DNA of 64,000 nt. Source: Desulfobacteraceae bacterium. Lineage in GTDB: Bacteria > Desulfobacterota > Desulfobacteria > Desulfobacterales > SKZT01. The first letter of the stretch is position 1. Each line of letters opens with the position of its first letter. The position numbers were made by a program, and so were the translations under genes. The notes beneath the pieces were generated by a model, which searched no databases, was not told the origin of the DNA, and saw nothing but the letters and a program-made list of their open reading frames with translations. The stretch covers positions 80,497 through 144,496 of the forward strand of contig JAABTQ010000001.1 in assembly GCA_011389745.1 (NCBI GenBank), written 5' to 3'. Of this stretch, positions 1 to 10,137 are shown piece after piece.

Positions 1-201
1 TTTCTCAAACGCCACCACTGTCGCATTTTTTACCATAGCAACGGTTTCAGAAATCTTTTTGGCATTCCTGCAAACAATATCAATATCGTTGGTTTCCTTC
101 CCCAGAAGCCAATCCCGAACCACACCACCTACCAGATAAAGCCGGGGAAGCTGTCTTCGCGGTGTTTCCAGCAATTTATGGATATTTTTAAGGAACCTCA
201 T
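1..201 (-). CDS. CCA-adding enzyme / poly(A) polymerase family nucleotidyltransferase, N-terminal part
   Basis: The first 67 codons are present and the gene runs off the left edge. The peptide contains LYLVGGVVRDWLLG followed by NDIDIV, the signature of class II nucleotidyltransferases (GG(V/A)VRD, then the metal-binding DxD). These enzymes add or repair the 3' CCA of tRNA, or polyadenylate RNA. The fragment starts at an ATG at 201 right after the flexible N-terminal helix, which is normal for the family. The HD or C-terminal RNA-binding parts lie outside the window, so CCA addition and poly(A) synthesis cannot be told apart. The family call is secure; the exact substrate is not. Confidence 0.85.
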   Translation of the reverse strand, partial: MRFLKNIHKLLETPRRQLPRLYLVGGVVRDWLLGKETNDIDIVCRNAKKISETVAMVKNATVVAFEK

Positions 202-465
202 TAATGAATTTTTCCTTTCCGAGCATTATTTCGGAATTTTTTAGCATTGCATTTTCAAAAGGTCAACTTTGAATCCCCCATGACATTAAAACCCTCGAAT
301 TCCAAAATAATTTCAGGATTGTCAAGTTGATTGATTAATTATTTAACAATGGATATTTTTGCAATATCATTGATTCTACTGACATTAAAATGTTATTATA
401 ATCAGAATCTTGCTTGAATGAAAAGTCGTTTAAAAATTACACCCAACCAAAACGGTGAATACGAT

Positions 466-1686
466 ATGAATATGACAACCAAAATTAATGTTTCATTTTG
501 GAAAAGTTCCCAAATATTTTTCTGCCTGGCATTTATGGGGTTATTTTTTTACATCCTGCCTTCTCAGGCTATGGCAAATTCGAGCCGGCAGGAAATTCGG
601 CTTCCAAATCCCATCACAGAAAGCCTCCAATACCTCCTTGGGAAACTCAATACTGACAACGGCGAAAATATTATCATGACCAAGATTGCACCCACGATCG
701 ATTTTGTCTCTTCCAGGGATAAAACATGGCCGGCCCTATATTATTCGGAAGACAACTTTAATGCGCAATCGGCGTATCATGAATTTCGTATCAATCAGGG
801 GCTGGAGCAAATTTTAAAGTACGCATACACCCGGAAAATTCCATCTCAGGCGGTTATACCGAGCTCTATCCGGCTTTCCTATTGGAAACATTTCAGCGGA
901 GCCGAAGACGGCAATCCCTGGTACTGGAACTACCCGGCCCCTGAAGGACAATTTCAAATCATCCGGGGAATTCAACGTGAAGCAACGTCTCCCGATGCTT
1001 CTTCCTGGACCTATTATACCTACGATCTGGAAAAACTTTTAATTTTAAGCCGCTACAAAGATCAAAATGTTTTTTTTTCCATCTCCAGACAACAGGACAA
1101 AGCGCCCGGGAGGAAGGCTTTTGCCTTGGGAGGCGATAAAGACTGGAACTATCTGTATACTCAGGAAACCGGGGTAAACAAAGCCGGAATGGGATGGGTA
1201 ACACCCTATATGTACGAATCATTTTCCATCACCGTATTTGTGGAACAACCCGACAAATCCTCGGTCAAATGCGCCATGTTCAAATGGCTCAACGCCGGCG
1301 CCGCCAATATCAACATGGTCAAAAAACACCACATCCAGGAAGGCATTAAGCGATTTGAAACCGGCTTTAAAATGGTTTTGGAAAATCCGCACCTTCCAAA
1401 ACCCAATGATCTTGCCGACGCATTTTCAGAAATCGAAAAACTGTCCATTGAAGATATGAGAAATGAAATCGGCGGGTATTTTCTTAAACTTAAAGCACGG
1501 TATCACCAGGATAATGTATTCAAGGACAAAAAACTGGCAGAATTTTTCACAGGCCCGGAATATCTGAACCAACTCACCAGAGAGGAGATGAAAGGTATTC
1601 TGAACCTTGAATATATGAAAACAATTCTGAAAAAAGATCCGATTATCTCCACCAATCGACTTTTGTCTCAGTCATTGGATTCTTAA
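466..1686 (+). CDS. Secreted protein of unknown function
   Basis: About 406 residues. The N-terminus is a clear Sec signal peptide: charged start, a hydrophobic run near residues 12-30, and an AMA/NS cleavage site, so the mature protein is probably periplasmic or outer-membrane associated. I prefer the ATG at 466 over the one at 418. A TATAAT box at 397-402 leaves almost no leader for 418, while a GGTGA lies just before 466. The mature part is rich in aromatic residues (several Trp/Tyr) and has a helical, charged C-terminal third. I recognise no domain. It is convergent with the next gene and the two stop codons share the bases TTAA. Confidence 0.6.
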   Translation: MNMTTKINVSFWKSSQIFFCLAFMGLFFYILPSQAMANSSRQEIRLPNPITESLQYLLGKLNTDNGENIIMTKIAPTIDFVSSRDKTWPALYYSEDNFNAQSAYHEFRINQGLEQILKYAYTRKIPSQAVIPSSIRLSYWKHFSGAEDGNPWYWNYPAPEGQFQIIRGIQREATSPDASSWTYYTYDLEKLLILSRYKDQNVFFSISRQQDKAPGRKAFALGGDKDWNYLYTQETGVNKAGMGWVTPYMYESFSITVFVEQPDKSSVKCAMFKWLNAGAANINMVKKHHIQEGIKRFETGFKMVLENPHLPKPNDLADAFSEIEKLSIEDMRNEIGGYFLKLKARYHQDNVFKDKKLAEFFTGPEYLNQLTREEMKGILNLEYMKTILKKDPIISTNRLLSQSLDS

Positions 1687-3731
1687 ACTGTGCCCTCACC
1701 CAACACTTTTATGGGAGTTTCTCCGACCAGTTTTTTCCGCTTTATCCATTCGGGAATTTCGGGAATCACGTTTTTGATTTCCGATGTCACCCCAAGGAGT
1801 TCCGTAATGGCCCATGGAATATCAAAGGGCCTGATATACTCTCCCGGCTTTTTTTTGAGTCTTATATTTTGATCAGGCGAAATAAATGTGGTGACGATAT
1901 GATTCAGTGAGTGTGACGAACTGAAATCCTCGATATTTCCATGGTCTGATGTAATAATGACATAACTGCCTTCTTTCAGGGCAAATTTTACAATAGACTC
2001 GATAACATGATCAATCACTTCCAGACCCCGGACGCCCTCACTGAAATGTTTGCTGACCAAATGGCCCAACATGTCCGGATTTGAAAAATTGGTGATTACC
2101 AGGTCATAAATTCCGAGCGCAAACTCATTTAAGAGTTTTCCAGCGATTTCAAAGGCTTTCATATGCGGTGTTTTGTAATAATCGTCATCGGTAAATATTC
2201 CCTGGTCCTCGGCATAAGAGGGAATAATAAAACGAGTTTCGACATCTTGTACTTCGATGGATTCTCTTCGGCCTTTAATAAAATACCCCATGTGAACCGC
2301 TTTGGTGCTTTCGGCAACCAGCAGATACTTGAATGAGCGCTGCGATTTTTTGAAATATTTACTCAAAATGGAGAGAAAATTAAATGGCTGAGGTTTAATT
2401 GGATAGGCAATTTTTGCACCATAGTTTATTAAATCCGGATGATACTCGGTAATACAATATACGGAAAGATTGAGATCTTTATTTAGCCAGCCCAATTTCC
2501 AGGTTTTGTTTTTCTTTCCGGCTTCGGTTTGAAGAAATTTTTCAGCATTCAATAAGGCTGCTATTCTCGCCCTTTGCCGGTCAGCCCGAAAGTTTAAATC
2601 AACCACAATGTCATTTGCCTCGATTTTTCTCAGATTTTTATTTTTATCTTTAATGGCAATGGGTTTTACGAAGGGATCATAGGTATTTTCCTGGTGAAGA
2701 TTTTTTATGATTTGGATAGCATCTTCATAGGTGTCCGCCTCAATGCCCTCGGCTTGCGTCAAAAGTTTATAATCCAACCGTGTCCGCTCTTCTTCGAAAT
2801 CTCTGTCCATAGCGTACCCGCGTCCAATGATCCATGCAACAGAGTCTAAGGCATTGTAAGATTGCATCAAATCTCTGAGTTTGTACAAGAATCCGTATTT
2901 TTCACCTTCCATTTCCAGAGAACTTTTCAACGGGGCATCTCTTCCGTCCAAAATGGCCTGAATTCTAAATTTTTCAGGATTAAAACCGTGATGTATAAAC
3001 ACTATCTTTAAAAAACTCTCCAGATGATTCCAACAGCTGTGAACCCGGCCATCGTCACCATATTCTCCCGAAACCATAATAGTAACATTAAGGTTACTGT
3101 TTTTTGTTTTCGCCTCCTCGATTGCTCCATTGAGTGTCGGATTCTCGTAAAATGATCCACTTTCGATATCTATTGAAATTTCAAGAGGCACCTGAGGTGC
3201 TACTACAAAATTGCCCAATTGCTGATGTCCGGTTTCTGAGTTTCCCTGTACCTCAGGAAATAAATCTTCATAGCCTGCATCGACTCCTGAAGCTTTCGTG
3301 GATACCGAAGGGTAATGGTTCCTTAAATAATCAATGAAAGGGGTTCGAGCCGCCCAGGCAGCATAGTGTTTATCTTTTGCAATACTGGAAATGAGATCGT
3401 TTATTTCCTTTACGAGTTTTGGATACGTATTTTGAATGCCGGATAATTTTTGACATAGCCATGTCATTGACTCAGGCGGAATATTTTCAATTTCCCCTTT
3501 GAGCATTTTACAAAAATGAACATTGAGCCGGTTTCGGTTAAAGATAATTACGAAGGCCAACTCGGGTGAGATGTTGACACCGGCATTTTTTAACTCCCCG
3601 CAGATCGTTTCTTTAAATTCTGTTTTTGCGTGTGAAGACAACGCTGAAAATGCAGACTTTAAAATATCCACTTCAACATCAGGATTATATCCGTATCCAT
3701 CTATGATGATTTCTATAATTCGCGGTTTCAT
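1683..3731 (-). CDS. Divergent 2,3-bisphosphoglycerate-independent phosphoglycerate mutase-like enzyme
   Basis: 682 residues of the alkaline-phosphatase superfamily. Metal-site DGYG lies at residues 11-14. The catalytic-serine motif GNSETGH is at 163-169 (Ser165), LDGRDAP-type sequence follows in the middle, and the second metal site SDHGN is near residue 595. These are the landmarks of GpmI, which interconverts 2- and 3-phosphoglycerate in glycolysis and gluconeogenesis. It is unusual: GpmI is normally about 510 residues with the serine near residue 62, so roughly 100 extra residues lie between DGYG and the serine loop, and the C-terminus is longer. The catalytic motifs are intact, so activity is plausible, but a related phosphatase or phosphotransferase role is possible. 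It is the last gene of an operon with glnS and a response regulator. Confidence 0.75.
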   Translation of the reverse strand: MKPRIIEIIIDGYGYNPDVEVDILKSAFSALSSHAKTEFKETICGELKNAGVNISPELAFVIIFNRNRLNVHFCKMLKGEIENIPPESMTWLCQKLSGIQNTYPKLVKEINDLISSIAKDKHYAAWAARTPFIDYLRNHYPSVSTKASGVDAGYEDLFPEVQGNSETGHQQLGNFVVAPQVPLEISIDIESGSFYENPTLNGAIEEAKTKNSNLNVTIMVSGEYGDDGRVHSCWNHLESFLKIVFIHHGFNPEKFRIQAILDGRDAPLKSSLEMEGEKYGFLYKLRDLMQSYNALDSVAWIIGRGYAMDRDFEEERTRLDYKLLTQAEGIEADTYEDAIQIIKNLHQENTYDPFVKPIAIKDKNKNLRKIEANDIVVDLNFRADRQRARIAALLNAEKFLQTEAGKKNKTWKLGWLNKDLNLSVYCITEYHPDLINYGAKIAYPIKPQPFNFLSILSKYFKKSQRSFKYLLVAESTKAVHMGYFIKGRRESIEVQDVETRFIIPSYAEDQGIFTDDDYYKTPHMKAFEIAGKLLNEFALGIYDLVITNFSNPDMLGHLVSKHFSEGVRGLEVIDHVIESIVKFALKEGSYVIITSDHGNIEDFSSSHSLNHIVTTFISPDQNIRLKKKPGEYIRPFDIPWAITELLGVTSEIKNVIPEIPEWIKRKKLVGETPIKVLGEGTV

Positions 3732-3761
3732 TCAGAACCAAAGCTCCTTCACGGTTTATTA

Positions 3762-4967
3762 TTATTTTAAATTGATCGGTTTTTTCATGGCTTCTATCAA
3801 CTGGCTTTCCAGGTTCTCCAATTCAAACTTCATAAAAAACCAGTTGCCACCGCTTTTGGTAATTCCTATAAGATAAAAAGGTGGAAGATTTATTTGAGAT
3901 GAAAAAAGAATTTGGATAACTGCGCTGTTTGTATGATAAGTAGACAGTCTGCATTCTGAAAAACCATGCTTAGAGGTTATCTCCGAACACTGGTTTAAAA
4001 CAGACTTAAAAGACCTGGCCAGATCCGTTAAAACCACCTCACTACCGGCATAATCACAGGCGATTAGACCAAAATTCCGGTCCAAGACACCAATGGCGAC
4101 GTAACCTCGAATTGATTTGAATTTTTCAACCTGAGAGTTTAAAATTTTTGCACCAACCTGTTCGGCGATGCCGATATTTTCATAGAGGTTCGGTTTGACC
4201 AATACCGGGATTCCAAATCTTATCCTGGTGGCGGCATTGGCGATATCTTGATTTGAATCAGATTTTACTTCGGAACTCTGATCAGAGCTGATATTTTGAT
4301 CTGAAAAATCTTTTTTCCAAGTGGCTCCGGCCATTTCCATCAAAGGGACATTGACTCTTTTTTGATAGCGTCTTCTGGGAAGCTCACCTAGAAATAGTGA
4401 ACAATTTTCCCACGACATCATTTCAGATGCAGCCGTTTCAGAGCTATAATTTTTATAGTGAGCATCAATTAAGGCCCCTTCATCAAAATACAGATACCCT
4501 TTTTTGGCCTGAGACCTGACTTCAAGGCGGCAGGTTTTTCGCTCAATCTCGATTAAGGGTAAAAAAGTATTTAAAGACATGCCCCGGCTGATACCTTCTT
4601 CATCCTTTAATGACAAACCGACCAGAATGGCCGAAACAAGGCTCACCATGCTCACCGGTTTCTCCACATGGTAAAGGATTTCTTTTTGCTCCAATGGCTT
4701 ATAAAACCAGGGTCTTCCATAAGATGACATGACAATACAGGGCATACCCTGATGAGTCTGAGAAATATATGCCAATAGCTCTAAACCGTCCACTTTTTCA
4801 GCGTTGATATCTGTAACAAAGACCGAAACCGGCTCTGAAGAAAGAATCTTTAAGGCTTCTTTGCCGTCCAGAGCGCCTCTCATATCAAATTGGTGAAGAC
4901 TGGAAAATGTCTTTTTTAAATTTGTGAGAAAAGCGGGATCTTTGTCAACAACAAGGACTTTGTCCAT
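3762..4967 (-). CDS. Response regulator with receiver, DUF4388/PATAN-like and Roadblock/LC7-like regions
   Basis: 401 residues. Residues 1-120 are a receiver domain with the acidic pair near the start (VVDKD), the phospho-accepting Asp in FVTDI and the conserved Lys in VEKPV. The middle (about 125-215) resembles DUF4388/PATAN, a domain linked to polarity and motility regulators in Deltaproteobacteria. The last 110 residues resemble a Roadblock/LC7 fold, often a partner of small Ras-like GTPases. No DNA-binding domain is visible, so output is probably by protein contact. It lies 18 bp after glnS and 30 bp before the mutase-like gene, with an AAAGGT ribosome site. The domain order is clear, but the Roadblock call is by resemblance only. 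Confidence 0.75.
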   Translation of the reverse strand: MDKVLVVDKDPAFLTNLKKTFSSLHQFDMRGALDGKEALKILSSEPVSVFVTDINAEKVDGLELLAYISQTHQGMPCIVMSSYGRPWFYKPLEQKEILYHVEKPVSMVSLVSAILVGLSLKDEEGISRGMSLNTFLPLIEIERKTCRLEVRSQAKKGYLYFDEGALIDAHYKNYSSETAASEMMSWENCSLFLGELPRRRYQKRVNVPLMEMAGATWKKDFSDQNISSDQSSEVKSDSNQDIANAATRIRFGIPVLVKPNLYENIGIAEQVGAKILNSQVEKFKSIRGYVAIGVLDRNFGLIACDYAGSEVVLTDLARSFKSVLNQCSEITSKHGFSECRLSTYHTNSAVIQILFSSQINLPPFYLIGITKSGGNWFFMKFELENLESQLIEAMKKPINLK

Positions 4968-4985
4968 AACATACCTTTTGGGACT

Positions 4986-6677
4986 CTATTTTTTAGCTTT
5001 TTTTTCAATCTTGGCCCAACTGTCCCGCAAAGTAACGGTTCGGTTGAATACCGGCAAATCCGCTTCAGAATCCTTCATATCAACACAAAAATATCCCTGG
5101 CGTTCAAACTGACAGTTGCTTCCGGGCCTAAGTTTTTTCAGGTCCGGCTCCACCCTGCAATGCGTTAAGACTTCAAGGGATGTTGAGTTTAAATAATCTT
5201 TAAAATCTTTGCCGTCCTTCTTATCCAAAGGGTTAGGCACCGTAAAAAGACGATCATAAAGCCGGACTTGGGCCGGAACTGAATGAGCTTTGGAAACCCA
5301 ATGAATAGTGCCCTTGACTTTACGTTTATCTTTGGACCAGCCTCCACGGGTTTCCGGATCATAAGTGCATCGAAGTTCGACAATCTCTCCGGTATTTTTA
5401 TCCCTGATAACTTCCCGGCAAGTAATGTAATAAGCATATCGAAGGCGCACTTCACCCCCGGGATACAACCTGAAAAATTTTTTGGGCGGATCTTCGCGAA
5501 AATCATCGCGCTCAATAAAAATTTCCCTGGAAAAAGGAACCATCCGTTTTCCCATACTTTCATCCTCGGGATTGTTGATCGCTTCCAGTTCTTCCACCTG
5601 GCCTTCAGGGTAATTGACAATGACCACTTTCAAAGGGTCCAATACTGCCATGAACCGATGGGCACTTCGATTTAAATCCTCTCTAATGGAAAACTCCAGA
5701 AGTTCCATATCGACAATGCTGTCGCGTTTGGCAACTCCGATCCTGTCACAAAAATTACGAATGGACTCCGGTGTATAGCCCCGTCGTCGAATACCCGATA
5801 TGGTGGGCATACGAGGGTCATCCCACCCTGTAACATGACCTTCTTCCACAAGCTGTATCAATCTTCGTTTGCTCAGGACTGTATAATTCAGATTAAGCCT
5901 GGCAAACTCTATTTGTTGAGGATGGCATTCAGTTTCCAGCGTATCCAGCACCCAATCATAAAGAGGACGGTTGTTTTCAAATTCCAACGTACAAATGGAA
6001 TGAGTGATTGTCTCGATGGCATCGGAAAGGCAGTGGGTAAAATCATACATGGGATAAATACACCATTTATTTCCGGTGCGATGGTGAGGGACATGCTTGA
6101 TCCGATATAGTGTGGGGTCACGCATATTGATATTGGATGAAGCCATATCGATTTTTGCACGAAGCACATGCTCACCATCTTGGAACTCGCCCGCTTTCAT
6201 CCGCAGAAATAAATCGAGATTTTCCTCAACAGAGCGTTCGCGGTAAGGGCTGTCTTTCCCCGGTTCTGTGAGTGTGCCGCGATATTCACGAATTTTCTCC
6301 GCACTCAGACTGCATACATAAGCCTTGCCTTTTTTAATCAGGTTGATGGCAAATTCATACAACCGGTCAAAATAGTCGGATGCATAATATTCACGGTCAC
6401 CCCAATCAAATCCGAGCCATCGAACATCTTCCTTGATAGATTCAACATACTCGACTTCTTCCTTGCTCGGATTGGTATCATCGAAACGCAAATTGCACTG
6501 CCCATTAAACTGGGATGTAATTCCGAAATTCAAACAAATGGACTTGGCATGTCCGATATGAAGATATCCGTTTGGTTCGGGAGGAAATCGAGTCCTGATA
6601 AATTTATGTTTTCCGGTTTTCAGATCGTTCGCGACAATTTCCCGGATAAAATCATATGAAGGTTCATTGTTAGGCAT
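4986..6677 (-). CDS. glnS: Glutamine--tRNA ligase
   Basis: 563 residues, close to the 554 of E. coli GlnRS. The class I signature [15 protein letters not shown] is at residues 32-46 and the KMSKS-like loop reads VLSKRRL near residue 270. The C-terminal anticodon-binding beta-barrels are present (LRYAYYITC and following). It charges tRNA-Gln with glutamine in the cytoplasm. It appears to be first in a three-gene operon. The ATG at 6677 has AAAGG about nine bases upstream. The AT-rich gap to the divergent histidine kinase gene (6678-7003) must hold promoters for both directions. Confidence 0.97.
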   Translation of the reverse strand: MPNNEPSYDFIREIVANDLKTGKHKFIRTRFPPEPNGYLHIGHAKSICLNFGITSQFNGQCNLRFDDTNPSKEEVEYVESIKEDVRWLGFDWGDREYYASDYFDRLYEFAINLIKKGKAYVCSLSAEKIREYRGTLTEPGKDSPYRERSVEENLDLFLRMKAGEFQDGEHVLRAKIDMASSNINMRDPTLYRIKHVPHHRTGNKWCIYPMYDFTHCLSDAIETITHSICTLEFENNRPLYDWVLDTLETECHPQQIEFARLNLNYTVLSKRRLIQLVEEGHVTGWDDPRMPTISGIRRRGYTPESIRNFCDRIGVAKRDSIVDMELLEFSIREDLNRSAHRFMAVLDPLKVVIVNYPEGQVEELEAINNPEDESMGKRMVPFSREIFIERDDFREDPPKKFFRLYPGGEVRLRYAYYITCREVIRDKNTGEIVELRCTYDPETRGGWSKDKRKVKGTIHWVSKAHSVPAQVRLYDRLFTVPNPLDKKDGKDFKDYLNSTSLEVLTHCRVEPDLKKLRPGSNCQFERQGYFCVDMKDSEADLPVFNRTVTLRDSWAKIEKKAKK

Positions 6678-6842
6678 ATGTTAGAAACCTTTCTGAAAAT
6701 TATAGATTTTCATATATCTTTGAATAAATTAAAAGCCAACTATATAAAGGGATTTAAAAAGATTTCAAGGTTTTTATATATTTTTATTAAAGTTTTTAGC
6801 ACATCTTATCAGAAAAAAGACATTGATAAAAACTGATAATAT

Positions 6843-6886
6843 AAGTCTAATATCGTTACAATTAAAGTCTAACATTGTTACAATAA
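6843..6886. repeat. 22-bp tandem direct repeat, probable regulator-binding site
   Basis: Two adjacent 22-bp units (6843-6864 and 6865-6886) each begin AAGTCTAA and contain GTTACAAT at the same offset, with three differences between them. The 22-bp period is about two helical turns, so both units face the same side of the DNA. This is typical of operators bound cooperatively. They lie 118 bp before the histidine kinase start and about 170 bp before glnS on the other strand. Confidence 0.6.
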
Positions 6887-7003
6887 CTTATAAATTTACT
6901 TGATTTAATTAAATAAATGAGAAATGATTAACCGCTCGGATTTCAATATTTCAATTCTGTGACTTCCCTTTTGAACATTATTCAACATGAGGTAGTTGTT
7001 ATC

Positions 7004-9112
7004 ATGGGTATTAAAACAGAATCGGAAAAACCTGCAAGAAAAATGATTTCTACCAATTCAGGTCAAGCACAACCCACGGAAAATTTTTATAAAATAACGC
7101 AACACGAAAGACTGAATCAATTATTTCCAAGTCTGATCGATGTCATGGATATCGCCATGTGGGAACTTGATTTGAACTACACGGTTGTTGCATCCAACAA
7201 AAAAGCAAAAAAAATTTACGGAGAGGATGCAGTTGGAAATTTTTGTTATTATGCTGCCGCCAAAAGAGATAAAATTTGCCGCAAATGTCCCGCCAAAATG
7301 GTCTACAATGGTTGTAAAAGCGGCAGGTCGGAACATCAGCGTACGGATGCTTCGGGAAAAAAAATCTATATCGATCATATTGCCACCCCGATTAAAAATA
7401 ATAACGGGCAGTTGATCGGTTGCCTGGTTGTGATTATTGACATCACTCAACGCAAACTGATGGAAAAAGAATTAAAAAAACATCGCAGCACCCTTGATAA
7501 AATGGTTTCCGAGCGAACAAGAGAATTGAAATACAGTGAGGAGAAATATCGCCGGCTATATATCGAATCCAAAAAAGCCGAGGCTGTTTATTTCTCATTA
7601 ATTAATTCTTCGGCTGATGCAATTGTTATTTATGATTTGGATGGTCGAACCCAGTATGTCAGTTCAGCTTTTACCAAATTATTCGGATGGTCTTTGGATG
7701 AGCTGAAGGGAAAGCGTATTGATTATGTTCCGGAGGCCGAGTTGGAAAAAAGCATTACCCATATCAATAATGTCATCCAGCGAGGGATTTCCTGCCAGGC
7801 TTTCGAGAGCAAACGTTACAAAAAAGACGGCCGCCTGGTCGATGTCAGCATCAGCGCCTCAGCTTATAACGATCATGAAGGAAAACTTTTCGGATTGCTC
7901 GTGATTCTTCGCGATATTTCCGAACAAAAACGGTTGGAAGCACAGATTCACCATTCCCAGAAAATGAAAGCCATCGGGACTCTTGCAAGTGGAATTGCGC
8001 ATGATTTCAACAATATTTTAAGCATAATTCTTGGAAATAGTGAATTGGCCCTGTATGGTTTGCCCAAATCAACACCCTTATATTCATTTTTAGAGGAGAT
8101 TCGAAAGGCAAGCCTTAGAGCAAAGGATGTTGCCAAACAGCTTCTCAGTTTCAGCAGAAAATCGGGAGAAAACCGCTATCCTGTCAATATCGTGCCTGTT
8201 GTCGATGAGTCTTTGAAGCTGCTTCGATCTTCCGTTTCGGCAAATATCGAGTTCAGACAAAATATTTCAAGACATCCATATACCATTTTAGCGGAGCCTA
8301 CGCAGATCCATCAAATTATGATCAATTTGTGTACTAATGCTGTTCATGCCATGGAAAGAACCGGCGGATATCTGGATGTTACTCTGGAGAATAAAAAAAT
8401 ATCTTCGGAGAACAAGGAATTATACCCGGATCTGAAAGCAGGCAGATATTTAAAGTTATCCATCAGTGATAATGGCCACGGCATTGCGCCAGGCCACCTT
8501 GAACGTATTTTTGAGCCCTATTTTACAACTAAAGATATCGGAAAAGGATCGGGTTTGGGGCTTGCGGTAGTTCACGGCATCGTAAAAAACCACGAAGGTG
8601 TGATCAAGGTCGACAGCATTCTCGATCTGGGAACGAGTTTTGATATTTATTTCCCGGCGATTGAAGCCCGGGAAAAATTCCAGTCAGACATAAAACAAAA
8701 GTGTCCTACCGGCAATGAATCTATCCTGATTGTCGATGATGACGAAATCATTTTAAAAATGATGAAAAAAATTCTGAAGAGTCTCGGGTATCGGGTAGAA
8801 ACCTTCACCAGTCCATTATATGCCCTGGAACAATTTCTTATTGCCCCGAACAGATTTGATTTGGTTATTGCGGATATGGCCATGCCTAAAATGACAGGAG
8901 ATAAATTTATTCAGGAATTAAAAAAAATAAAACCCGACCTGCCTACGATCCTATGCACAGGCTACAGTGAATGGATGGATGAAAATAAAGCCTTAAAAAT
9001 GGGAATAAAGGGGTTTCTTATGAAACCGATTGATATGCACAAAATGGCGGTATCTATAAGAGAAGCTATCAATCTCAATAAAAATTATACTCAATTTCTA
9101 ATCCCTGTCTGA
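7004..9112 (+). CDS. Hybrid sensor histidine kinase with two PAS domains and a C-terminal receiver
   Basis: Residue numbers here count from the upstream GTG at 6959. The ATG at 7004 (residue 16) is preferred because GAGG lies about 11 bases ahead of it. PAS 1 (about 45-165) carries four cysteines, C96, C107, C110 and C119. A coiled linker (165-200) and PAS 2 (205-325) follow. HisKA has H348 in GIAHDFNNIL. HATPase_c (455-565) has N, G1 (DNGHG) and G2 (GSGLGLA) boxes. The receiver (588-710) has D639 and the switch Lys. There is no transmembrane segment, so it is a cytosolic sensor. Its last 15 bases overlap the convergent NUDIX gene. The signal is unknown, and the PAS 1 cysteines could hold a metal or Fe-S cluster. 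Confidence 0.93.
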   Translation: MGIKTESEKPARKMISTNSGQAQPTENFYKITQHERLNQLFPSLIDVMDIAMWELDLNYTVVASNKKAKKIYGEDAVGNFCYYAAAKRDKICRKCPAKMVYNGCKSGRSEHQRTDASGKKIYIDHIATPIKNNNGQLIGCLVVIIDITQRKLMEKELKKHRSTLDKMVSERTRELKYSEEKYRRLYIESKKAEAVYFSLINSSADAIVIYDLDGRTQYVSSAFTKLFGWSLDELKGKRIDYVPEAELEKSITHINNVIQRGISCQAFESKRYKKDGRLVDVSISASAYNDHEGKLFGLLVILRDISEQKRLEAQIHHSQKMKAIGTLASGIAHDFNNILSIILGNSELALYGLPKSTPLYSFLEEIRKASLRAKDVAKQLLSFSRKSGENRYPVNIVPVVDESLKLLRSSVSANIEFRQNISRHPYTILAEPTQIHQIMINLCTNAVHAMERTGGYLDVTLENKKISSENKELYPDLKAGRYLKLSISDNGHGIAPGHLERIFEPYFTTKDIGKGSGLGLAVVHGIVKNHEGVIKVDSILDLGTSFDIYFPAIEAREKFQSDIKQKCPTGNESILIVDDDEIILKMMKKILKSLGYRVETFTSPLYALEQFLIAPNRFDLVIADMAMPKMTGDKFIQELKKIKPDLPTILCTGYSEWMDENKALKMGIKGFLMKPIDMHKMAVSIREAINLNKNYTQFLIPV

Positions 9113-9523
9113 AATTAGTGCTTCAGGATCAAAATCCTGTTTTAATAAATTTTCCAAGGGTAAAAATTTGGGCTCAGGCAAATCACACCAGGAAAACCAA
9201 ACCCATCCATGGCACTTATCAGGTTCTTTCGGTTCCAAAATTCCAGAATCGTATTCTGAGATGACAAACAATGTGACATAATGCTTTTGATCGCCACTGA
9301 AAATATCATTGGTGAAAGCGCCGTAACGGATATTTTTAATGATAAGCCCTGTTTCTTCAAAAACCTCTCGTCGGGCACAGTCTTCGATGGTTTCATTAAA
9401 TTCCAGATGTCCGCCGGGCAAAGCCCAGGTTCCTTCTCCGTGGGACATTTTCCTTTTACCAAGCAATACCTTACGGTCTTTCATAATGATCACAGCAACG
9501 CCCACCAGCGGTCTTTTGGTCAT
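9098..9523 (-). CDS. NUDIX hydrolase
   Basis: 141 residues with a complete NUDIX box: GGHLEFNETIEDCARREVFE followed by ETG fits GX5EX7REUXEEXGU, which binds Mg and cleaves nucleoside diphosphates linked to another group. The short length, the start MTKRPLVGVAVII and the WALPGGHLEF loop resemble the MutT/ADP-ribose/CTP pyrophosphatase-like small members acting on nucleotides in the cytoplasm. The exact substrate cannot be read from sequence. It overlaps the 3' end of the histidine kinase gene by 15 bp tail to tail. Confidence 0.92.
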   Translation of the reverse strand: MTKRPLVGVAVIIMKDRKVLLGKRKMSHGEGTWALPGGHLEFNETIEDCARREVFEETGLIIKNIRYGAFTNDIFSGDQKHYVTLFVISEYDSGILEPKEPDKCHGWVWFSWCDLPEPKFLPLENLLKQDFDPEALISDRD

Positions 9524-9700
9524 CCTTTTCCTCTCTTATCTTATCGTCATTTTCCTGACCGTCCCCTGGAAGTCAGAACCCGTTGAAAAACATGACCGAT
9601 CGCCATCAGTGAAGCCGGAATCACATTGATTATGGCTTTTCGCCTGAATGCCGGATAGTTGCTCATACAAGCGCACAAGGTTTATTCTTTTGCGAAACCA

Positions 9701-10072
9701 TCAACTTTGATTTTGTTCGGAAATATTCTTTTCAATGATGCAAAGCCCTACGATGTGGTGACCTTTAAATCGCCCGGATTCGCACTTTGAAACGTGTTCA
9801 ATCCGGGTTTTTAACAATTCGGGTACGGCATGGCGTGAAGGAGATGCGTATAGCATTTCCATAATTTCTCCCACCCGAAGATGACTCAATGATAGTGAAT
9901 CGTCCTTGATAATAATACCCATCCCTGATGTTGAAATGTCCCGGAGTTTAAATTTGTATCGGCTGGTCAAATCGGGGATATGAATTTCTACACTATGAAA
10001 TTGATCGGCTGCAAATCGAGGTTCTGCTCTTTTTTCTTCAAAAGAAGCCTGGGGAATTGGTTCATCGGCCAT
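9701..10072 (-). CDS. PilZ domain protein
   Basis: 123 residues. The PilZ c-di-GMP-binding signature is visible: an arginine-rich start (EKRAEPRF) and DISTSGMGI about 35 residues later, followed by the beta-barrel. It probably senses c-di-GMP and acts by protein contact. The reading frame stays open for 43 more codons upstream, but that extension would cross the palindromic terminator at 10138-10171. The ATG at 10072 has GGAGGG about 12 bases before it, so I take 10072. The C-terminal tail after the barrel is short. Confidence 0.85.
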   Translation of the reverse strand: MADEPIPQASFEEKRAEPRFAADQFHSVEIHIPDLTSRYKFKLRDISTSGMGIIIKDDSLSLSHLRVGEIMEMLYASPSRHAVPELLKTRIEHVSKCESGRFKGHHIVGLCIIEKNISEQNQS

Positions 10073-10137
10073 TAATTCTTTTAACCCTCCGTGTCCTGTG
10101 GTTGAGTTTTTTCGAAATCGAATCAATTTTATGATAT

